From assembly GCA_903958915.1 (NCBI GenBank), contig CAJBVC010000752.1, positions 1-11,260 on the forward strand: a stretch of DNA of 11,260 nucleotides, in the 5' to 3' direction. Shown piece by piece: positions 6,851 through 11,260 of the stretch. The notes under the pieces were generated by a model, which saw nothing but the letters and a program-made list of their open reading frames with translations, searched no databases and was not told the DNA's origin. The position numbers and the translations under genes were made by a program. The DNA is from an uncultured beta proteobacterium (GTDB lineage: Bacteria > Pseudomonadota > Gammaproteobacteria > Burkholderiales > Burkholderiaceae_C). How positions within the stretch are numbered: position 1 is the stretch's first letter; every line of letters starts with the position of its first letter.

Positions 6851-7777
6851 TCAGATCCAGTCCCGACGGACCAGAAACTTCTGGTACAGCGCCTCTTCGG
6901 CAGATCCAGGCTCGGGTTTGGCCTGGTAGGACCAGCTCACCAACGGCGGCATGGAGAGCAAAATCGACTCAGTGCGTCCACCTGACTGCAGGCCAAAATG
7001 GGTGCCACGGTCCCACACCAGGTTGAATTCGACATAGCGGCCGCGCCGGTAGATCTGGAACGCACGCTCGCGCTCACCATAGGCATCGTTCTGGCGCCGT
7101 TGCACGATGGGCATGTAGGCTTTCAGGAACGCATCCCCCACCGACTGCATCAGCGCAAAGCCTTTGTCAAAACCGCCTTCGGAAAAATCGTCGTAAAAAA
7201 TGCCGCCGGCACCACGCTGCTCATTGCGGTGCTTGAGAAAAAAGTACTCATCGCACCACTGCTTGAAGCGCGGGTACTTGTCATCGCCAAACGGTGCCAC
7301 GGCATCACGACACACCGTATGGAAGTGGCGTGCATCCTCTTCATGCCCATAGTAGGGCGTGAGGTCCATGCCCCCGCCAAACCAGCACACCGCTGCCTGC
7401 CCCGGGTGGGCGGCCGACAGCATGCGCACATTCATGTGCACGGTGGGCACCATCGGGCTGCGCGGGTGAAACACCAGCGAAACGCCCAGCGCCTCAAAGG
7501 GCGCGCCAGCCAGTTCCGGACGGTGTTGGGTGGCAGACGGTGGCAGCGCCGGTCCACGTACATGGGAAAACCCGCACCCCGCGCGCTCAAACACCGAGCC
7601 GCCCTCCAGAATGCGCGTTACCCCATTGCCCTGCAGCATCTCACCGGGAGCCTTTTCCCAGGCATCCACCACGAAGCTGCCCCCATCGATGTCGGCCACC
7701 GCCTGGGTAATGCGCAGCTGCAAGGCCTGTAAGTAGTCGCGCGCTGATTGTGTCGTGCTGGAAGCGGTTGGGGTCAT
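6851..7777 (-). CDS. hemF: Oxygen-dependent coproporphyrinogen III oxidase, 308 aa
   Basis: HemF converts coproporphyrinogen III to protoporphyrinogen IX by two oxidative decarboxylations using O2, in the cytoplasm, for haem synthesis. The length is close to E. coli HemF (about 299 aa). Conserved segments are [14 protein letters not shown] (62-75), PTVHMNVRM (111-119, with H114 matching the expected active-site/metal His), [19 protein letters not shown] (131-149), [19 protein letters not shown] (171-189) with GGIFYDDF (191-198), and [20 protein letters not shown] (251-270). The ATG at 7777 gives a plausible start, although the 22-bp gap after purD is pyrimidine-rich and shows no clear Shine-Dalgarno. 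Its presence means the organism can use the aerobic haem route. It is packed between purD and nadD, probably in one transcript. Confidence 0.97.
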   Translation of the reverse strand: MTPTASSTTQSARDYLQALQLRITQAVADIDGGSFVVDAWEKAPGEMLQGNGVTRILEGGSVFERAGCGFSHVRGPALPPSATQHRPELAGAPFEALGVSLVFHPRSPMVPTVHMNVRMLSAAHPGQAAVCWFGGGMDLTPYYGHEEDARHFHTVCRDAVAPFGDDKYPRFKQWCDEYFFLKHRNEQRGAGGIFYDDFSEGGFDKGFALMQSVGDAFLKAYMPIVQRRQNDAYGERERAFQIYRRGRYVEFNLVWDRGTHFGLQSGGRTESILLSMPPLVSWSYQAKPEPGSAEEALYQKFLVRRDWI

Positions 7778-7799
7778 GTCATCAAGATGTAAAGAGAGT

Positions 7800-9092
7800 T
7801 CAGCCTTTTACGGCGCGGTAGCCAATATCGGTGCGGTACTGCATGCCGTCAAAAGCAATGCCCTGCAGGTTCTGGTACACCCGTTGCTGCACCTGACGCA
7901 CGCTGTCACCCAGGGCGGTCACGCACAGTACGCGTCCACCGCTTGTCTGGAGTTGTCCGTCCACCAATGCAGTGCCGGCATGAAACACCATGGCGTCATC
8001 CGACTCTTTGGGCAGACCCGCAACAACGTCGCCCTTGCGCGGCGCAGCCGGATACCCATGGGCCGCCATCACTACGCCCAGTGCGGTGCGGCGGTCCCAC
8101 TCCAATTCGAGGTTCTCGAAACTGGTGCCCCCAGCGCCTTCGGTGGCCGACAGCAGCAGGTCCAGAAAATCGGTTTTGAGCCGCATCAGAATCGGCTGCG
8201 TTTCGGGGTCACCCATGCGGCAGTTGAATTCCAGCGTCTTGACCTGCCCTTGGGCGTCGATCATGAGCCCGGCATACAGAAATCCGGTGTAAGGAATGCC
8301 GTCCTTCTCCATCCCCTTCAGAGTCGGCAGGATGATTTCGCGCATGGCGCGGGCGTGCACCTGGGGTGTCACCACCGGTGCCGGAGAATAGGCGCCCATG
8401 CCACCGGTATTGGGTCCGTTGTCGCCGTCGAGCAGTCGCTTGTGGTCCTGGCTGGTGGCCAACGGCACCACATTGCGGCCATCGCACAGCACCATGAAGC
8501 TGGCCTCTTCGCCCTCCAGAAACTCCTCAATCACGACCCGGGCGCCGCCTTCGTTGTGCGTTACACCCAATGTGTTGTCCACCAGCATGAAGTCGATGGC
8601 AGCGTGTGCTTCCTCCAGCGTCATGGCCACCACCACCCCCTTGCCGGCGGCCAGCCCGTCGGCCTTGACCACGATCGGGGCACCCATCTGGTTGACGTAG
8701 GTATGGGCAGTTATCGGGTCCGAAAACGTGGCGTACTCTGCCGTGGGAATGCCATGGCGACGCATGAAGGATTTGGAGAACGCCTTGGAGCTCTCCAGTT
8801 GGGCAGCAGCTTTGGTCGGCCCGAAAATGCGCAGCCCGTGCTGGCGAAATTCATCGACCACACCCGCCGCCAGCGGCCCTTCGGGGCCTACCAGTGTCAC
8901 GCCAATCTTGTTCTCCTGCGCCCATTGGCGCAGTGCCACGATGTCGGTAATAGCCAGGTTGTGCAATCGTGCATCCAGTGCCGTGCCACCATTGCCTGGC
9001 GCAACGTAAACCATTTGCACCTTGGGCGACTGGGCCAGCTTCCAGGCCATCGCGTGTTCGCGACCACCCCCGCCAATGACAAGGACTTTCAT
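7800..9092 (-). CDS. purD: Phosphoribosylamine-glycine ligase (GAR synthetase), 430 aa
   Basis: PurD catalyses the second step of de novo purine synthesis: phosphoribosylamine + glycine + ATP gives GAR + ADP + phosphate. The length matches E. coli PurD (429 aa). The N-terminal domain opens with [18 protein letters not shown] (2-19). ATP-grasp elements are [15 protein letters not shown] (141-155), [20 protein letters not shown] (213-232) and [12 protein letters not shown] (288-299), the last carrying metal-binding Glu and Asn. The usual form of that motif is EFNVRFGDPETQ, so Cys and Met are mild variants. The C-terminal GARS domain follows. The ATG at 9092 has GGAG six bases upstream. The 151-bp region before it is GC-rich and hairpin-prone, with no convincing promoter, so purD is read either from yebC or from a promoter I cannot see. 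Confidence 0.97.
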   Translation of the reverse strand: MKVLVIGGGGREHAMAWKLAQSPKVQMVYVAPGNGGTALDARLHNLAITDIVALRQWAQENKIGVTLVGPEGPLAAGVVDEFRQHGLRIFGPTKAAAQLESSKAFSKSFMRRHGIPTAEYATFSDPITAHTYVNQMGAPIVVKADGLAAGKGVVVAMTLEEAHAAIDFMLVDNTLGVTHNEGGARVVIEEFLEGEEASFMVLCDGRNVVPLATSQDHKRLLDGDNGPNTGGMGAYSPAPVVTPQVHARAMREIILPTLKGMEKDGIPYTGFLYAGLMIDAQGQVKTLEFNCRMGDPETQPILMRLKTDFLDLLLSATEGAGGTSFENLELEWDRRTALGVVMAAHGYPAAPRKGDVVAGLPKESDDAMVFHAGTALVDGQLQTSGGRVLCVTALGDSVRQVQQRVYQNLQGIAFDGMQYRTDIGYRAVKG

Positions 9093-9098
9093 ACCGGA

Positions 9099-9243
9099 CT
9101 CCGACGAGCCGCCTCGAGGAGGCCGGGCACCTCCTTGGGGCTGAGCGCTGCGGCTCCGAGCCTGCCTGCGCAGGCTTGGACAGCGCGAAGAGTCGTTGCC
9201 TCTGGCATCGGCCCGTCATGGGAACGAATGTGATCGTGGGGGC
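9099..9243. repeat. Hairpin-rich, repeat-like spacer between yebC and purD
   Basis: The gap contains three adjacent inverted repeats. On the plus strand the first pairs CGAGGAGG with CCTCCTTG (9115-9122 with 9130-9137, 7-nt loop, one G:T). The second pairs GAGC with GCTC (9143-9146 with 9153-9156). The third pairs TCCGAGCCTGC with GCAGGCTTGGA (9155-9165 with 9170-9180, 4-nt loop, one G:T). As RNA the third is stronger from the plus strand, because its minus-strand version has an A:C mismatch. No T-run follows on either strand, so this does not look like a rho-independent terminator. The edge next to the yebC stop is CGTGGGGGC, also found at the maf repeat. It could be a REP-like mobile repeat, an mRNA processing or stability element, or relic sequence. 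Confidence 0.55.
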
Positions 9244-9963
9244 TCATAGCTGTGCGTTGTGGTAAATCTCCTGGGTGTCGTCCAGGTCTTCCAGCACATC
9301 GAGCAGCTTTTGCATGCGCTGCGCGTCGTCTTCCGACAATTCAATCGTGTTCTCCGGGCGCATGGTGACGCCCGCTTCATCCGCCACCAGACCCGCCGCT
9401 TCCAGCGCCTGTTTGACGGCTTCGAAATCGGCATCCGCTGTCAGCACCTCAATGGCTCCCTCGTCATCAGCAATGACATCCTCGGCCCCGGCTTCGAGTG
9501 CGACTTCCATCACCTTGTCCTCGCTGGTGCCGGGTGCAAAGATCAGCTGCCCGCAGTGCTTGAACTGGAACACCACCGATCCTTCAGTTCCCATATTGCC
9601 GCCGTGTTTGCTAAAGGCGTGGCGCACTTCGGCCACCGTGCGCACCCGGTTGTCGGTCATCGTGTCCACCACAATCGCCGCGCCGCCGATGCCATACCCT
9701 TCGTAGCGGATTTCTTCGTAGCTCACCCCTTCGGCGTTGCCGGTGGCCTTGTCGATGTTGTACTTGACGCGGTCGGCCGGCATGTTGGCGGCCTTGGCCT
9801 TGTCGACCGCCAGGCGCAAGCGCGGGTTGGCGCTCAGGTCACCGCCACCGGCGCGGGCTGACACCGTGATTTCACGGATGATGCGGGTCCAGATCTTGCC
9901 GCGCTTCTCGTCCTGGCGCCCCTTGCGATGCTGAATATTGGCCCATTTGCTATGTCCTGCCAC
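9244..9963 (-). CDS. yebC: YebC/PmpR family transcriptional regulator / translation-associated protein, 239 aa
   Basis: This is a full-length member of the widespread YebC/TACO1 family, whose usual length is about 240-250 aa. The N-terminal signature [18 protein letters not shown] (1-18) is followed by the family's [19 protein letters not shown] region (55-73), [10 protein letters not shown] (81-90), [19 protein letters not shown] (98-116) and GSVVFQF (128-134). The acidic C-terminus ends near [20 protein letters not shown]. Members such as PmpR act as DNA-binding regulators, while mitochondrial TACO1 and some bacterial homologues aid translation of difficult proline stretches; which applies here cannot be told. 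The start is GTG at 9963: it gives the invariant N-terminus and has AAAGGA six bases upstream. It is transcribed away from the HerA-like gene and is followed by a 151-bp hairpin-rich gap before purD. Confidence 0.96.
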   Translation of the reverse strand: MAGHSKWANIQHRKGRQDEKRGKIWTRIIREITVSARAGGGDLSANPRLRLAVDKAKAANMPADRVKYNIDKATGNAEGVSYEEIRYEGYGIGGAAIVVDTMTDNRVRTVAEVRHAFSKHGGNMGTEGSVVFQFKHCGQLIFAPGTSEDKVMEVALEAGAEDVIADDEGAIEVLTADADFEAVKQALEAAGLVADEAGVTMRPENTIELSEDDAQRMQKLLDVLEDLDDTQEIYHNAQL

Positions 9964-10021
9964 GGGAAATCCTTTAAAAATTCGTTACGCTATTGGGTTG
10001 ATTGTACTTTTTGAGGGTTTC
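9964..10021. promoter_or_regulatory. Divergent promoter region between yebC and the HerA-like gene (58 bp)
   Basis: Two genes transcribed in opposite directions leave only this AT-rich stretch between them, so at least one promoter should lie in or beside it. On the minus strand TACAAT (10006 to 10001) matches five of six bases of the sigma-70 -10 box. The best -35, TTGCTG, sits 19 bp upstream inside the divergent coding start and is weak. On the plus strand GAGGG (10013-10017) is a ribosome site four bases before the ATG at 10022; no clear plus-strand promoter is seen. The location is inferred from context more than from motif strength. Confidence 0.4.
9970..9975 (-). promoter_or_regulatory. 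Ribosome binding site fixing the GTG start of yebC
   Basis: On the minus strand AAAGGA is followed by the six bases TTTCCC and then GTG. It is a good Shine-Dalgarno match at normal spacing. It supports GTG at 9963 as the start, in agreement with the conserved MAGHSKW N-terminus. Confidence 0.8.
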
Positions 10022-11260
10022 ATGGCAGCAACGAACGAAGCAGGCATTCTCATCGGCCAGCGCCAGCAAGGCACCGCATCCGTGCAATGTTTTCTGCGGC
10101 CCGACAAAGCCAACCGCCACGGCCTGATCACCGGCGCCACCGGCACCGGCAAGACCATTACCCTGCAAACCCTGGCGGAAGGCTTTTCGCGCCTGGGCGT
10201 TCCGGTGTTTATGGCCGACATCAAGGGCGACCTCACGGGCATTGCGCAGGCCGGAAAATCCACAGAAAAACTGGCCAAAGTGCTTACGGAGCGTGCGCTG
10301 CCAGCTCCTGAATTTGTAGCATTTCCGACCACCTTGTGGGACGTTTTTGGCGAGCAGGGCCACCCGGTGCGCGCCACGGTAAGCGACCTGGGGCCGCTGC
10401 TACTCGCGCGCATGCTCAATCTGAACGAAACCCAGGCCGGCGTGCTGCAACTGGTGTTCAAGATTGCCGATGACGATGGCCTGCTGCTGCTGGACCTGAA
10501 AGACCTGCGCGCCATGTGCCAGGATGTTGGCGACAACGCCAGCAGCTACACCACCGAGTACGGCAATATCAGCGCCGCCAGCATCGGCGCCATCCAGCGC
10601 GGCCTGATGCAGATCGAGGGCCAGGGTGGCGAGAAGTTCTTTGGCGAACCCATGCTCAATATCGCCGACTTCATGCAAACTGATCCACAAGGGTTTGGAG
10701 TGGTCAATGTTCTTGCGGCCGACAAGCTGATGAACTCCCCGCGCCTGTACGCCACGTTTTTGCTGTGGATGCTCAGCGAGCTGTTTGAAACCCTGCCCGA
10801 GGTGGGAGACCTCGACAAGCCGAAGATGGTATTTTTCTTTGACGAAGCCCACCTGCTTTTCAACGATGCGCCCAAGGTACTGATCGAGCGCATCGAACTG
10901 GTGGTGCGCCTGGTGCGCTCCAAGGGCGTTGGCGTCTTCTTTGTCACGCAAAACCCACTGGACATTCCCGATACCGTGCTGGCCCAGTTGGGCAATCGGG
11001 TACAGCACGCGCTGCGCGCCTTCACGCCACGCGACCAAAAAGCGGTCAAATCGGCCGCGGACACGATGCGCGCCAACCCCGGCCTGGACATTGGCACCGT
11101 CATCACCGAACTCGGTGTCGGCGAGGCGCTGATCAGCCTGCTTGACGAGAAGGGACGCCCCACGGTCACCGAGCGGGTCTACGTGCTGCCTCCGTCCAGT
11201 CAGATTGGTCCCATCACGGCGCAGCAACGCCAGGCCTTGCTGGATTCCTCCATCGTCGCC
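10022..11260 (+). CDS. HerA-like / YjgR family (DUF853) P-loop ATPase, 3' end cut by window edge
   Basis: 413 codons are open from ATG to the right edge. Family members are about 500 aa, so roughly the last fifth is missing. The Walker A is GATGTGKT (38-45). The Walker B is [12 protein letters not shown] with D274/E275. A downstream sensor-like segment [20 protein letters not shown] (308-327) is typical of HerA/FtsK-type hexameric ATPases. [12 protein letters not shown] (64-75) is the conserved segment after the second strand. E. coli YjgR is the best-known relative; its role is not established. Archaeal HerA pumps or unwinds DNA with NurA, but no nuclease partner is visible here. It stands alone on the plus strand, divergent from yebC, with a GAGGG ribosome site. 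Codon use looks like its neighbours, giving no sign of recent transfer. It is probably cytoplasmic, as no signal or membrane helix is seen in this part. Confidence 0.93.
   Translation, partial: MAATNEAGILIGQRQQGTASVQCFLRPDKANRHGLITGATGTGKTITLQTLAEGFSRLGVPVFMADIKGDLTGIAQAGKSTEKLAKVLTERALPAPEFVAFPTTLWDVFGEQGHPVRATVSDLGPLLLARMLNLNETQAGVLQLVFKIADDDGLLLLDLKDLRAMCQDVGDNASSYTTEYGNISAASIGAIQRGLMQIEGQGGEKFFGEPMLNIADFMQTDPQGFGVVNVLAADKLMNSPRLYATFLLWMLSELFETLPEVGDLDKPKMVFFFDEAHLLFNDAPKVLIERIELVVRLVRSKGVGVFFVTQNPLDIPDTVLAQLGNRVQHALRAFTPRDQKAVKSAADTMRANPGLDIGTVITELGVGEALISLLDEKGRPTVTERVYVLPPSSQIGPITAQQRQALLDSSIVA

Noticed and set aside
9111..9180. Rho-independent terminator after yebC
   Set aside because: The hairpins are strong, but neither strand shows a T-run after the stem, and the nearest on the minus strand are more than 20 bp from the yebC stop.
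8851..9219. A minus-strand small open frame from the yebC-purD gap into purD as a leader peptide
   Set aside because: It has no good ribosome site, runs out of frame far into purD, and its residues come from the repeat-like spacer.
7755..9233. A 492-codon plus-strand open frame lying opposite purD
   Set aside because: It lies antisense to a full-length PurD with intact motifs. Its translation is rich in His, Gln, Arg and Gly with no recognisable domain, as expected of a shadow frame in GC-rich DNA.
10400..11227. A 275-codon minus-strand open frame opposite the HerA-like gene
   Set aside because: The plus strand carries Walker A and B motifs in order; the antisense product is a low-complexity shadow.
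1..11260. A defence island, mobile element, CRISPR array or new gene system
   Set aside because: All coding space is taken by recognised housekeeping or glycan genes, with even codon use and no transposase, integrase, direct-repeat array or toxin-antitoxin pair. The HerA-like protein belongs to the YjgR group and has no nuclease partner in view.

Overview
The window is compact, GC-rich bacterial chromosome that reads as a member of the Betaproteobacteria, order Burkholderiales, most likely family Comamonadaceae (Rhodoferax/Polaromonas-like). The basis is protein similarity recalled from memory, the gene order nadD-rsfS-rlmH-maf-rng with purD and hemF upstream, an RsfS with a basic tail, and GC-rich intergenic repeats of a type I associate with that family. 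It is mostly ordinary housekeeping DNA. No mobile element, CRISPR array, tRNA or rRNA is visible, and no stretch over 300 bases lacks a gene.

Layout: eleven genes run leftward on the minus strand. In transcription order they are yebC, purD, hemF, nadD, rsfS, rlmH, maf, rng, a NodB-type polysaccharide deacetylase, a GT4 glycosyltransferase and a GT9 (heptosyltransferase-like) glycosyltransferase cut by the left edge. One gene runs rightward from 10022 and is cut by the right edge: a HerA/YjgR-like (DUF853) ATPase, divergent from yebC across 58 bp. From purD to the left edge every gene junction is an overlap or a gap of 22 bp or less. Three are tight: TGATG (nadD/rsfS), ATGA (deacetylase/GT4) and a 19-bp overlap (maf/rng). 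This suggests one long transcription unit. The only sizeable gap in the leftward cluster is 151 bp between yebC and purD, which is filled with hairpin-forming repeat-like sequence.

How the genes work together: purD (purines), hemF (haem) and nadD (NAD) make nucleotides and cofactors. rsfS and rlmH act on the large ribosomal subunit, maf hydrolyses non-canonical or excess nucleotides, and rng matures 16S rRNA. The three downstream genes are envelope or extracellular glycan enzymes that appear to be co-transcribed with the housekeeping block.

Points worth a second look are a roughly 130-residue histone-H1-like basic tail on RsfS, a repeat-derived N-terminal extension on Maf with no better start codon, the palindrome cluster upstream of purD, and the coupled glycan trio. 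I found no evidence of a wholly new biological system.
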